A DNA stretch of 64,000 nucleotides from Erythroxylum novogranatense. Taxonomy: Eukaryota; Streptophyta; Magnoliopsida; Malpighiales; Erythroxylaceae. The notes beneath the pieces were generated by a model, which made no database searches, was not told where the DNA came from, and worked only from the letters and a program-made list of their open reading frames with translations. The position numbers and the translations under genes were made by a program. Of this stretch, positions 10,859 to 21,658 are shown in pieces (the stretch's first letter is position 1; every line of letters starts with the position of its first letter). The DNA lies in the NCBI GenBank assembly GCA_029891385.1, contig CM057233.1:55320063-55384062 (forward strand). Reading direction: 5' to 3'.

Positions 10859-11533
10859 TCACCGTATTGTGTGTGCATCAATCTTACTGTTCACAAGAAT
10901 AATCCCTTTATATCCTTGGTGTAGAAGGATACCGGATTCCTTAAAAATCCTTGTCAGAAGCATCCCATAAGGATAACTATTTGAATCCTTCATCCCCTTA
11001 ATCATGTAATGAAAGATTAAGAAGGGCAAGTCTATGGGATTACGATTCAGCAGGTAGAACAAACATTGTTCATCCAGAGTGGTCACCAAATGTCTTGAAC
11101 CTGCTCTGGGTAGAATGCAATTAAACAAAATTGCATAAAGAACCCTAGCCTTCGGAACCAAACTGGAGGTCTTCCTCTCCCATGGGTCATTGGCTCCATA
11201 TAATTGTCTTCTGACATCTTCCTCTCTCATACCGACTTGGGACATCCATCCGGCCTTGGTAGAGAGGGTCTCACCAACTGACAGACAATCGGTCACCTTC
11301 TTTATTAACTCCTTAGTCACAACAACGGATATACCATCTACTGATGATACTACAGTGTTGTCTACTAGTTGAGCATTCTTCCAAAAATTGAAAACCTCAT
11401 TTGTGTATACTGGTTCTCGTACCTGAAAGCAGTTCCTCCAACCAGCTCTTACAATCTCTGGTTCCACATCCATACCATCATTCCTCAATGACTCGAAATC
11501 CACATGTCTTCCGAATATCATGGCTGCCTCCAT
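10859..11533 (-). CDS. Sirevirus ORF2a, unknown protein resembling plant transposon protein domain
   Basis: Uninterrupted 224-residue frame starting MEAAMIFGRHVDFESL and ending KIDAHTIR. The central part (KARVLYAILFNCILPRAGSR, then LLNRNPIDLPFLIFHYM and YGMLLTRIF) resembles, from memory, the plant domain listed as putative plant transposon protein (PF20167). Sireviruses often carry an ORF after pol that is called env-like, but no membrane segment or signal peptide is seen here. The copy at 30449-31111 shows the same sequence with breaks and the same TGA-ATG ending. Start chosen at the first ATG, which a second ATG follows four codons later. Confidence 0.6.
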   Translation of the reverse strand: MEAAMIFGRHVDFESLRNDGMDVEPEIVRAGWRNCFQVREPVYTNEVFNFWKNAQLVDNTVVSSVDGISVVVTKELIKKVTDCLSVGETLSTKAGWMSQVGMREEDVRRQLYGANDPWERKTSSLVPKARVLYAILFNCILPRAGSRHLVTTLDEQCLFYLLNRNPIDLPFLIFHYMIKGMKDSNSYPYGMLLTRIFKESGILLHQGYKGIILVNSKIDAHTIR

Positions 11534-11765
11534 TGTTTCAGAATGAAAAACTGACTCTGGTAAGAACCGTCTGGAGATGAGAATAACCGTAATGATTTTG
11601 CTTTTAGGCTACTTGTAGAGATATAGTCCGGTGTGTTCTAGAGTCATTAAAATCCTCGAGATTATCAGACTTTCCCTCCACAACTTTCTTGTGAGAGAAG
11701 TTACCAGCTGTACCTCACTGTTTCTGACGCCGTTAGTTTTGTCGTTACTTTAGCTCAACTGTTCA

Positions 11766-12004
11766 CTTAACATAACCATGTTGAGATTGTGTCTGATCTT
11801 CTGATACCATTCTTCACTTAATGGTTTTGTGAAGATGTCTGCCTACTGATACTCTGTTTCGATGAACTATAGACGCACCACCTTCCTCTGAACATAGTCT
11901 CTCCGAAAGTGATGTCTGACTTCTATGTGCTTCACTCTTGAATGCTGAATCGGATTCTTTGACAGATTGATTGCACTGGTGTTGTCGCAATAGATTGGAG
12001 TAAC
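11766..12004 (-). pseudogene. copia RNase H C-terminal fragment
   Basis: Minus-strand reading gives [20 protein letters not shown], then [27 protein letters not shown] and ADIFTKPLSEE with one stop. This is the conserved end of copia RNase H. It breaks off at about 12004, where LTR sequence begins. Confidence 0.8.
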
Positions 12005-12254
12005 ATATGCGTCTGTTTTTGGCTTCCGTCTGCTTTTCTACTTCATCTGTTTTTTTCTTTCTCCATCTGTTTTTCTACTTAAATGCATTTTTTATTCTCC
12101 GTCATTTTTGTACTTCGTCATTTTTCATTATTAAATACATTTTTCTACTTAGTCTGTTTTTCTTTCTCCGTCTGTCTTTCTTTCTCTGTCTGTTTTTCTA
12201 CTGAGTATTTGTTCTTAATCAAAATCATAAATGTGAAGTCATTTTGACTTAACA
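12005..12254 (-). repeat. Remnant of the 5' LTR of Sirevirus copy 1
   Basis: Begins with GTCTG-rich minisatellite and ends in the LTR terminus aaaatcat ... gtcattttgacttaaca, matching the right end of the LTR at 8990-9032. About 700 bp of the PBS-proximal LTR are missing. Confidence 0.65.
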
Positions 12255-12284
12255 GATGGTTCATCACCTTCTAATGTTATTGTT

Positions 12285-12452
12285 ATTTGCAATATCAGTT
12301 TCTAATGATTTTTATCATGATTATTCAATTCATGATTATTTTTCAACTTCATTCATATATTTATTCTCATTTGCAATATCAGTTTCTAAATATTTTTATC
12401 ATGATTATTAAATTCATTATTATTATTCAACTTCATTCATATATTCATATTT
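12285..12452. repeat. AT-rich tandem duplication, 84-bp period
   Basis: The block atttgcaatatcagtttcta starts at 12285 and again at 12369, each followed by tttttatcatgattatt and ttcaacttcattcatat. The sequence downstream (cataataacggttcat, 12465-12545) recurs at 14328-14425. No gene. Confidence 0.7.
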
Positions 12453-12699
12453 TTTTATACAATCATAATAACGGTTCATTGCATATTTGTTTTATTAATA
12501 TAAGCGAAAAATTTTATTATACCTAATAGGAATAATACTATTTACGTTTTATATTAAATAATACTGAATCACTAATATATATATTTCTTGTGATAATCTA
12601 ATAGAAAATCTTCAACACCTTGGCGAAAAAATGAGAAACACGAATCACTAATAGATATATTTCTTATGATATCTACATATATAATCATACTAACATTTC

Positions 12700-12835
12700 A
12701 TCGCATATTTTTCTCTCTACACATGTTAACTATTTTTAACGTATCTCAAGACAAATTGTTTCTGTTTCACTCTATCATCTTCCAGTACTGCCCCTCATTT
12801 AATACAATGGAAATCTTAAACTTTAATTTTTTATT
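12700..12835. repeat. Dispersed repeat, copy 2
   Basis: Diverged copy of 7735-7880, sharing ctacacatgt, aacgtatct and cagtactgcccctcattta. It is shorter than copy 1 and is followed by the tctgacccaatc triplicate. Confidence 0.6.
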
Positions 12836-12845
12836 ACGCGAATTT

Positions 12846-13110
12846 TCTGACCCAATCTTCTGATGCAATATTTTATCTTGTGTCTTCGCGCGATATACAC
12901 GCAATCTTCTGACCCAATCTTTTGATGCAATATTTTGTCAGCGTATGTCACAAATGCATGCCTTGGACTACTTATATCTGCTTATATCTTTTCATTCATT
13001 TATATTGTCATTCATGTTGTTTCGTTTCTCTCTATACACACAATCTCCTGACCCAATCTTCTGATGCAATATTTTGTCAGGAGACCACGCGCACGGCCCC
13101 ACAATGCATG
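12846..13110. repeat. Triplicated ctgacccaatct block
   Basis: The phrase ctgacccaatcttctgatg followed by caatatttt occurs at about 12846, 12908 and 13047. The second and third copies continue into an atgcatgcctt block (12955-12965, 13103-13113). This looks like local segmental duplication. No coding signal. Confidence 0.6.
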
Positions 13111-13478
13111 CCTTGTATTTATTTATATAGTGTCTTCTTGCTCATTGCCTCACCTTCTCTTGTATCTTACATACCCCGGTGCTGGTGCTTATCGTGTTGT
13201 TGTTATGTCGAAAGAGTATCACAGTGGTTTCTGTGTTAGTTGTAAATCTTCTTTAGCATTTTTTAGTTGTAGTTGTCGAAGTTGTTGTTCTTTGTCGAAG
13301 CAGTGTATCCGTGTTCACCAACTCCACGTCCAGTTGCTCTTAGTTTTTGCTTCCTGTTACTTTTATTCCTCTGTTACTTGTAAATCTTCTTTAAGCTTTT
13401 TTTTTTGTCTGTACAGATGTTTTTGGAGTTTCGCTGTTGTTGCTGTCGAAAGAATATCAGTGTTCACCAACTCTTAGC

Positions 13479-13870
13479 GTACAACAGACTTGGATATAAG
13501 GAGATTTATCATGTTGCCGTCCTAAAAAAGGATGGCTCAAATATATGACAAAATTTATCATGTTTATCATTCTCCACGTTGGTCGTCAGTGTCCTTGTGA
13601 TCCAATAGGAAGATTGTAACAATCTTGATCTTTCTTGTAGTCATTCATAATGTGTTAATCAATTTTTGAGTGACACAAACTTCGAGCTTCTACATTAAGG
13701 GGAGACAAATCTCAAAAGGATGCGAAATAAAAATGCCTCTCGCAGACTTGGATATGAGGACATTTATCATGTTGTTTATCGTCGATGTCGATCCATATAG
13801 CAGCTACTTGTGATTCAATAGGAAGATTGTAAATACGTTCATCAAGATTGTACTTTGAAGAATTGTAATA
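13479..13870. repeat. Diverged direct duplication
   Basis: The phrase cagacttggatataaggag ... atttatcatgtt at 13485-13515 recurs at 13743-13775, and caataggaagattgtaa follows each at about 13601 and 13816. Between them is a purine-rich ttaaggggagacaaatc (13695-13711) that could be a decayed polypurine tract, so the copies may be the ends of a small LTR element. A 36-bp stretch (13637-13672) recurs inverted at 14846-14881. Nothing is certain beyond the duplication. Confidence 0.45.
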
Positions 13871-14089
13871 TTAGATAGCATAATATGGTAACTGCTTTGT
13901 CTCGGTTTCCAGTTCGTCTGGCATATCGCTTCGTGTTATTTAAGACGATAGAAGTAGAGACTTCAATCAAACAAGTTATACCTTGTGTATTTCCCTTAAA
14001 AAAAAAACCTATGAAAATGCTTAACGAAGACAAACTTGTTCTTTTCATAAGACCTACTGAAAATAAAAGTTATAAAATGTTTTTGCACT

Positions 14090-15450
14090 CGTCCACTTTT
14101 GCATCCGTTTGCTTTTGCTTCCCTCTGCTTTTCAACTCCGTCTGTTTTTCTTCTTTCGTCTGCTTTTCACCTTCCGTTTGCTTTTGCTTTCATCTACTAT
14201 TCAACTTCCGTCTGTTTTTCTTCTTTCGTCTGCTTTTCAACTTCCGTCTGTTTTTATTAGAGAGATAAAGCTTGAGAGAAGTTGACACACTCATTTTTTG
14301 AGTTTGCTACAGTAAGATAGCTCTACATAATCATAATAACGGTTCATCGCATATTTGTTTTTATTAATATAAGCCAAGAATTTTTTAATACCTAATAGGA
14401 ATAATACTATTTACATAAATATACAAAATAATACGTCAACTTTGACTCTTATTTATAACCTTCGTCTTCAACTGGTTCTTAAATCTTACTTCTTGAATCT
14501 TGAAAGAAGCAGTTATTTAGTTTAGTTCTGTAACTAACTCAAACTGGTTCTTAATTCCCAGGTGGTTTGCTTTCGTCTGCTTTCCATCATCTGCTTTTGC
14601 ATCCGTTTGCTTTTGGATAAATTCCATTCGCTTTCCTTAAAATGCTTTTCAACTCCTCTCTGCTCAACTCAAATGCCTTTTGGAGTTCCGCATTTTCAAT
14701 AGCTTCCCTCTCTTTTTCTGCGTCTGTTTTTCATCGTCTGCTGTCTCATCGTTATTTCTACTTCAACAATCCAAAACTGTAGGATATCTGTACACAACCT
14801 ATAGAAGTACCTTATAGACAAGGATACTTTAGAGTCTTACCGAAAAATTGATTAACACATTATGAATGACTACAAGAAACATAAACATTCCACACATAAG
14901 TTAACACATGAGCCATGTTTGTTGTTTTTTCACCAAGGTGTTGAAGAATTTCTATTAGATTATCTGTCCAGTATAACAACATTCTTCATTCAGTCCTTCC
15001 TATTTTCTTAGAATCTGCTTCTTTTTTGTCCAGAATCTTCAAACTCAAACGTGGTTTGAATTGTGTATCATTGTCTCGTTTTGCTTGCCTCTGCTTTTTC
15101 TTGCGTCTGCTTTTGCTTTCGTTTGCTTTTGCTTCTGTCTACTTTTCAACTGCCATCTCCTTTTCTTCTTTCGTTTGCTTTTCACCTTCCGTCTGCTTTC
15201 CTGACTTCATCTTATTTTTGCTTCTCTGCTTCGTCTCATTCTTTCCACCATTTTTCCACATCGATCACCAACAGATGACCCTTGTTTGTCATTTTTTCGC
15301 CAAGTCATTGAAGATTTTCCATTAGATTATCTATCCATTAGATAACAACCGCTTTTGCTTTCGCTCTACTTTTGAACTTCATCCATTTTTCTTCTTTAAA
15401 TACGCTTTTCAACGTCTTACTACTTCAACTTATTTTTGTTTCTTTGAGCT
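14090..15450. other. Mosaic of LTR minisatellite, hairpin-family copies and AT-rich repeats
   Basis: No gene. GTCTGCTTTT-like arrays occur at 14095-14260, 14565-14625 and 15090-15240. The 14430-14540 block matches 6345-6450 of the Sirevirus LTR. Single arms of the hairpin family lie at 14935-14984 and 15295-15345. The AT-rich block at 14328-14425 repeats 12465-12560. These look like several nested, decayed insertions that I cannot separate. Confidence 0.45.
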
Positions 15451-15729
15451 TGCTCTTGTTCTTCTTTATTTAAAGCAGTTTAGTTGATGTCATTTCCAAC
15501 TCCGATTAAATTTCACTTACCAATTCCCTAATTCTTCTTGGAGTATACGAATTGACTAATCCTTCTTTGAAAACTTGTAACCCCTAAAATCTACAAAGCA
15601 GATATTGAGACGTCTTTTCGTTATATCGAATAATCTTCTAACTGCTATAATAATGACAATACTACCAATAACGTATTGCAGAAGTAAACAAACATAAGAT
15701 CAAAACATAGATTGACGTTTCAATTGATA

Positions 15730-15990
15730 GCTGAGCTATGTTTTTGCCTATCTCTAGGAAAATCATTTCGAGTACTGCCCCTTATTTAATACCACGCAAC
15801 TCTTCAAGTCTCACCTTCCATATGGTCCCCTAACAACTCTATATTTAAACTTTATATCCTTTCTCCTCTAACTTCAGTCAAACAATTCCTACCCTCTTCT
15901 TTTGCCTTCTTCTTGTTTAACCTAAATACATCACATTCTCCATTCTAGAAAGATAGCAATAGTCAAGGTTACTTCTTCTATTTCAACAAA
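15730..15990. repeat. Dispersed repeat, copy 3
   Basis: Shares gtactgccccttatttaat, actctatatttaaac, aacaattcctaccctcttct and tctatttcaacaaacaaaga with copy 1. It continues without the Sirevirus insertion and so shows the empty-site sequence. The stretch to 16140 shows nothing recognisable. Confidence 0.6.
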
Positions 15991-17569
15991 CAAAGAACGA
16001 CCGTTCATGTCAGTAACCGATTCTTTTCTCGATTACTTTTTTCATCCTAATTTTTTCAATTTATAATGTCAACAAAACCCTTTCTTTATCTTTACGCAAC
16101 ATTTTTTATAGGTTCCCTCCTTATTCTGTGCTGCATTTTGTCACTATGCTGACGATCGTGTTCAAAGATGGTCATTTTTGGTTCTTTAGCACACTCTACA
16201 CCCTTGTGTTAGCCCCTAGATGATGAACATATTCTTATATAAGTGCCTATATTGGCATTGTTATTTTCGAATAATTTTCCAAAGAACGTAACCAACTACA
16301 TAGACCTATATTTAAGGTACTTTAACTCATTAAAAGTTAGGGTTTCATATCTTAAAGAAAAGTGGAGGCAGAGTTCTTTAGCCAAGAAACATTAAAGAGT
16401 CATTTTGAATCTATTGAGCTTTGATTTTGATGAAGACTGCGCCATTTTTTGAAGATATATGAAGGTTCCAATAACAATTGTTTGAAGATAGAAGATTTCA
16501 AAAATACTGACTGTTTTGTCTAATTTTCTTTATTGCTTTTATTTTGATATTCTTTGTGTGATTATGAACTAATAGAGATATGGATTTAGGTTGGATGAAC
16601 CTAGAATGTAATATACATCGATTGATTTCTAGTTTAATAAATATCTAGTTTTTTGTGATTTATCCATGTTTTTATGTTAATTAAATTAAATGAGTGAAAA
16701 ATGAAAGATTTGATATTCGATTCATGCACCAAGATTGAGAGATAAGATGTATGATTAGGTCACAACATAAATAAAAAAGGTTAAATGTGAGCTATTATCG
16801 AAAAAGCCACAACGTCTTCCTAGATTAGGGTAAAACCTATCAAGAGAGTTCATATAACGAATTAAAGCATTCTTAGGTTATCTAAATTTTAAAGGAATTT
16901 TAAGAGATTAACCTATAAATAGGGGTTGTATATATCAAGGGCAAATATGATCCAAGTTAAGAAATCTTACTAGTCTAAGAAACTAAAGTAATTTATTAAG
17001 ATAAAATGAAATTAATTATAGCAAAGTCCAAGGGGATTTTCCACCTAAATCTAAATAATTCATTGATTAATTTACTCTTGATCATTGTTTTATTTTGTGT
17101 TTAGATTTATTATTTACTTTATTTTTGATTCAATCATGTATAATCAATAATTTACCTTATTAAATTTATGAATGGTGGATAGTTAACTAACAATCCTTAT
17201 GGATCGACCCTTACTAACTTGTGCTAGCTACAATTACACCATGCATATATGGTAAAATGAACAATCAAAGTGTTTAACATGATTTTTAGAGATTAGGCAC
17301 TAATATTTTAGATTTACAAGCTAACTATATTAGACTTTTTGTTTTGTTTAAGTTCTATTAGTTATGTACGTATATTTCATTATTCTCTCTCTTTTCCAAA
17401 TTACTTCTTGCATATGCAATTCTAATAATCCTAGGATCTAGTTGAGCAAGATTATAAATTTAAAAAAATGCAAATAAGAAGCAAGACTTCAGAGGAAAAT
17501 AGAAATTAAGGAGTTGACTGTAAAAAACTTAAGGTCTTTATAGGATATTTCCGTTACAAATGCTCAAGT

Positions 17570-19470
17570 CATCAACTTAGGCATTGTGATGCCCAAAATT
17601 GAAGCCGTTAATTTTGACTTAAAGCCCTCCTTGTTGCCCATTGTGCATCACAATTAGCTTTAAGGTTCACCATCTGAAGACCCCAACTACACTTATTAAT
17701 GTTTGTAGAGCATTAGGACATGTTGAAGTTGAATGACCTATATGCTATCAAGTTTTGGCTATTCCCTTTCTCTTTGAGGGATAAAGCTAGGGCTTGGTTG
17801 TAGACCCTACTAGCAAGATTAATTATCACATAGGATCAGCTCTCTCATGTATTTTTTGCTAAGTATACTCCTTTACGTAAACACTCATAAGAAATTATAT
17901 CACTACCTTTTCCCAAAGGAAAGATGAGTCCTTATATAAGGCTTGAGAGAGGAAAAGGAGCTAATGAGATCTTATCCACATCAAGGATTAGTGAAGTAGT
18001 TGATAGTTTAAACATTATACAATGGAATGATCTATAACACTAAGATCTCTATTGAGGCTACTACTTGTAGGGCCTTAATGAATAAGAAGGTAAACGAAGC
18101 GTACTCCTTGGTAAAGGACATGGCTTAAAGCCACTATCAGTAGTCAATTGAGAGAGCTACTACTAAGAAGATTCTAAGTAAGAATGATTTAGTTGCCTTA
18201 AATCTTTTGGCTACTAAGGTAGACACTTTGTCTAAAAAATGATTATATGAATGTTAATCTTGTCGATGCTACTAACGTGGTTAGTTATATTTATAGACCC
18301 CTAAGACACTTAGCTATAGATTGATAATTGTGGAACCAGTTTTGTCATAACGTTTATATGGAACAATTCAACTTTATCAATACTAATAAGATGAACTACT
18401 CATTCTTAAACACCTATAACTTTAGTTAGAGGAACTATTTAGCTTTCTCCTTCAAAAACAAGTTTAATCCTGCACTTGAAAATAGGTAACTACCAGGTTT
18501 TTAATATAGGTCATTTAATCCCCTCCTCTATAAATCAAACTTAGAATTCCTAATATAGAACTTTCTTATCACCTGGGATAAATACAAGGAAGAATTCAAA
18601 TAGGAGATTATGAAGCTCAACTCTAAAGTGTATTTGGTCGTAATGCTCAAAATTTTTAATATATCAATGTTGCTGGTAGGCCAACTGGTTAATTTCTTGA
18701 CAAACCTGAGAATATTAGGGAGTATTATATTGTTTTAATGTTGAGAGATGATGATCTAATTAAAAGCCTTAGGTTAGAGAAGATAGAGAGTGATAATGAC
18801 TATAACTGAGGAAATAAGACAACTATTAGAAGGAGAGGGAGTTTAGAAAAGAGAAAGAAGAAAGAGAAGAGCATAAATACATTCTCCTTACACCTAATAA
18901 GCCACTTATACCATTCCTCTAAAGACTGGTTAAGGTGAAGTTAAAAAAGGAATCTAGGAATTTTTTAGAGATTCTTCTAAAATTCATATTAATATTATTT
19001 TTATTGATTCCTTAAAACAAATGCCTTTTTATGTTAGGTTTTTAAAGGAAATTTTATCCAATAAGAGAATATTCAAGGAGCATGAGCCTACAACCTTGAC
19101 TAAAGAGAGTAAAGAAGTAATTTAAGATAGACTGTCTCTAAAACTTATGGACGCTATAGGATTCTTTATCCCTTGCATGATTAATTGCATAAAATTTGAT
19201 CACGTTTTATATGGTCTAGGGATAAGTGCCAACGTTGTTCCTTTATTTATTTATAAGAAACTTGAGGTGGGTAATCTTATATCTATTTACTATTCTCTAT
19301 AATTGGTAAAGTTATGCCCATCAAAATAGGTAATTTTCTTATTCTTGTAGATTTTTGGTCATAAATATGGCTAAGAATAAGAGTGTGCCTTTGATATTAG
19401 GTCGACCTTTCTTGGCCACTTCTAAGGACCTAATTGATATTTATGAAGAGAACTAAAGTTAAAGGGTCGA
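17570..19470 (+). pseudogene. Athila-like gag-protease
   Basis: Gag traces: FPFSLRDKARAWL near 17765-17805, then DQLSHVFFAKYTPLRKHS near 17837-17890, a hallmark of Athila-type capsid. Downstream pieces include DLVALNLLATKVDTLSKK near 18187-18240 and a linker similar to NFSRNYLAFSFKNKFNP. The protease region reads FIDSLKQMPFYVRFLKEILS near 19003-19060, then GLGISANVVPLFIYKKLEVG near 19215, where the active family has DLGASIN, so the catalytic Asp is lost. It ends SVPLILGRPFLATSKDLIDI near 19386-19440. Many stops and shifts; no intact frame longer than about 70 codons. Confidence 0.65.
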
Positions 19471-19804
19471 GGATGAGAAATTGGAATTCAAAAAGTTTAA
19501 ACCTAAGCATCCTATTGATGGTAAATGTAATATATGCCTCTATTTTAAGGTAATTGATGAGGATATATCTTGTGTTATGCAAGAGATGAAAGTAGTGGAT
19601 ATAAAGGTAAAATGTTTAAAGTTGAAGGAGATAAATGGAATGGGCAAACCTATCATAATAGTGTATGAAGTATCAAAATCTAACTATATTGTTTAAAAAA
19701 AATGAAGAAGAGTAGAGCTGAAGGTTAAACTCAAAGTAGTTTGTACCCCATAAGTAAGGGGTCCTCAAGGTTAAGAACGATGGAAAAGGTTGAGCTTATA
19801 ACCT

Positions 19805-20300
19805 ACAACAAGTGCTTGTTAGAAGGCAACCTAACCCCTTTTTACCTTTGACATTTACATTTCATTTGAATGGACTATTAGTTGTTTATTTTCTTGGTGT
19901 CCATATCACATTTTCAGTCCTATTTTGTTGGTTTTTTATTGAAATTTTCTATAAAGTTATAAAATGTGCCACTTTTAAACACATACAAGTACACAATATG
20001 GTGTTCATTCTCATATTAAGAATATGCTACACACTCTCGTATTTACAACTAATACATAAGATTCCAAAAGAAATAGAGAGTGCTCTCTTTTAACATAAAT
20101 CCTACACGACCCTATATAGGCCTCATGTTCCTTCACTTGCCTCTTCTATTTTGAAATTTTAACTCAAATGATGTAGTCATATGTTCAATTACAAGTACCT
20201 GTGCTTCTCTAGTAGACAACACCTATATGGCCTTATGTAGGGTTGTGTATCGCGCTATAAATAATGTACAAACTCCAAGTTCATCCACCATCCGCTTAAG
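19805..20300 (+). other. 3' tail of Athila-like element
   Basis: Begins with the gcttgttagaaggcaaccta block and continues into AT-rich sequence. Two decayed stretches, cctacacgaccctatatagg at about 20100 and cctatatggccttatgtagg at about 20222, are in a position where related elements carry a palindromic cacacg...cgtgtg motif. Non-coding. Confidence 0.4.
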
Positions 20301-21658
20301 GAACTAATATTCAGTCTTTGAATAAGCATTTGAGATGTTTCAATCAGTCTGCATGCCAAGGTCCAGTCCCTTTTGGTTTACCAAGTGGTATAGGAGGAAA
20401 AGCAGGAAAATCAAAATCAGTTAGCTAGAGTTATAAAGAAATATCCTCATTAATGACCTGCGAAGTCAGAAACTGCACTGGATCTAATCTTAGTCGATTC
20501 CATCAATTAGATAGACTGCCTCGGGAAAGATAGCAGCCCTTGATTCTTGCTTTTGAGCCTACACTTTCAGGGTAGTCAAATATTTCGTGAAGGTGAAAGA
20601 AAACTTATGTTAATCAAGCAAACTAGTCAAGCCAGAGAGGCAAAAAAAGCAAGAAATGGCGTTATAAATAGTGTACAAACTCCATGTTTTCTCATTGTTA
20701 ACTATGTTTCCTCTAATTTTTCTCTAAAATTTTAGTTTCTATCTTATTTCTTATAGAGATAAATCACCACTAGCTCTTCCTAATCATATGTAGATCAACC
20801 TAATACACTTTTTAATTTTCCTTCTTAAGCTTCATCCATATATTCCTTCACCAAAATTTAAGCTTCATCCATATATTTTTTATAACACTCCTATGTTTGT
20901 TATATTGATGCATCTTACATTATTTAATGTTATAAATTATGATTTATGCTTATTTGATGATTAAATGTCCATTATGCATTATTTTTAAGGTGCTAAAGTG
21001 ACTTAGTTGAATTGGGCCTTGTAGATGTTTTATATCACTGGAGATTCTTAGTGTGTCTAATATTAGTTGCTTTAGTACTTTAAATTTTCAAGATTGGTTA
21101 GCTTAAACTCTGAATAGACTAAAAGGTATGTGAATTAATATTTTAACTTTATAGGATGTAGGTGATGGCTATAGTATATATGAATAAAAAAGACATGAAC
21201 ATAAGAGTATTAAAGGTCGTTGATATTCTATTTAGTGATTATTTTTTGTTTTATATTTTACTATACTATATACTTATAAATTTATGTGATATTAATTATT
21301 ATTTCTCAAGATCCTACGTATGTTTTTCTTTATATGTCATGCTATAATTAGAACTTGAGGACCATTTAGATCACTGCAGAGACCTTCATGGCAACTGCTA
21401 TATAAGAGAGTTAGAAGAACACCAATGCTATGAGCAAATATGATCTAAGAAGGTAGTAGAGGCTAGATGATTCATGTTGAATGCACTATAAAATGAAATC
21501 TAACTTTGCATAACTAAATTTATAGTAGTAGTGAGTAGGGATCGTATCCATAACGAATGTACATGCAGCTTTTGACATGAAAAGAATAGGGGTTTTGGTT
21601 GAATGCAAATAAGAAAATAAAGTAAAATTAAAGTAATGAAAGAAAATCAAATTAAACA
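20301..21658. other. Unassigned AT-rich sequence
   Basis: No convincing gene. A short repeat, ataaatagtgtacaaactcc, occurs at about 20663 and in diverged form at 20258. Near 21515-21560 a tagtagtgagtagggatcg phrase looks like the inverted end of an Athila-type LTR. The right boundary is the start of the chromovirus A LTR. Confidence 0.35.

Larger units (their letters stand above)
8086..12254 (-). mobile_element. Sirevirus-like copia, copy 1, internally deleted
   Basis: Minus-strand Ty1/copia element related to the longer copy at 24555-33918. From left to right: complete 3' LTR (8086-9032), polypurine tract, ORF2 (9251-11533), the tail of RNase H, and then a jump at about 12004 into the outer end of the 5' LTR (to 12254). 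Gag, protease, integrase, most of RT and the primer-binding site are missing. Flanks are gaaca on the left and gatgg on the right, so no TSD remains and the structure is rearranged. Confidence 0.8.
16140..20300 (+). mobile_element. Athila-like Ty3/gypsy remnant, gag-protease only
   Basis: An LTR-like region (about 16140-17290) ends in the style of Athila/Tat LTRs, with tatggatcgacccttactaa at 17197-17216. Decayed gag and protease follow, then a tail beginning gcttgttagaaggcaaccta (19813-19832), which resembles the region often found after Athila coding sequence. No RT, RNase H or integrase motif was found between protease and tail. Ends and TSD were not located; a probable decayed PBS lies near 17290. 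Confidence 0.6.
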
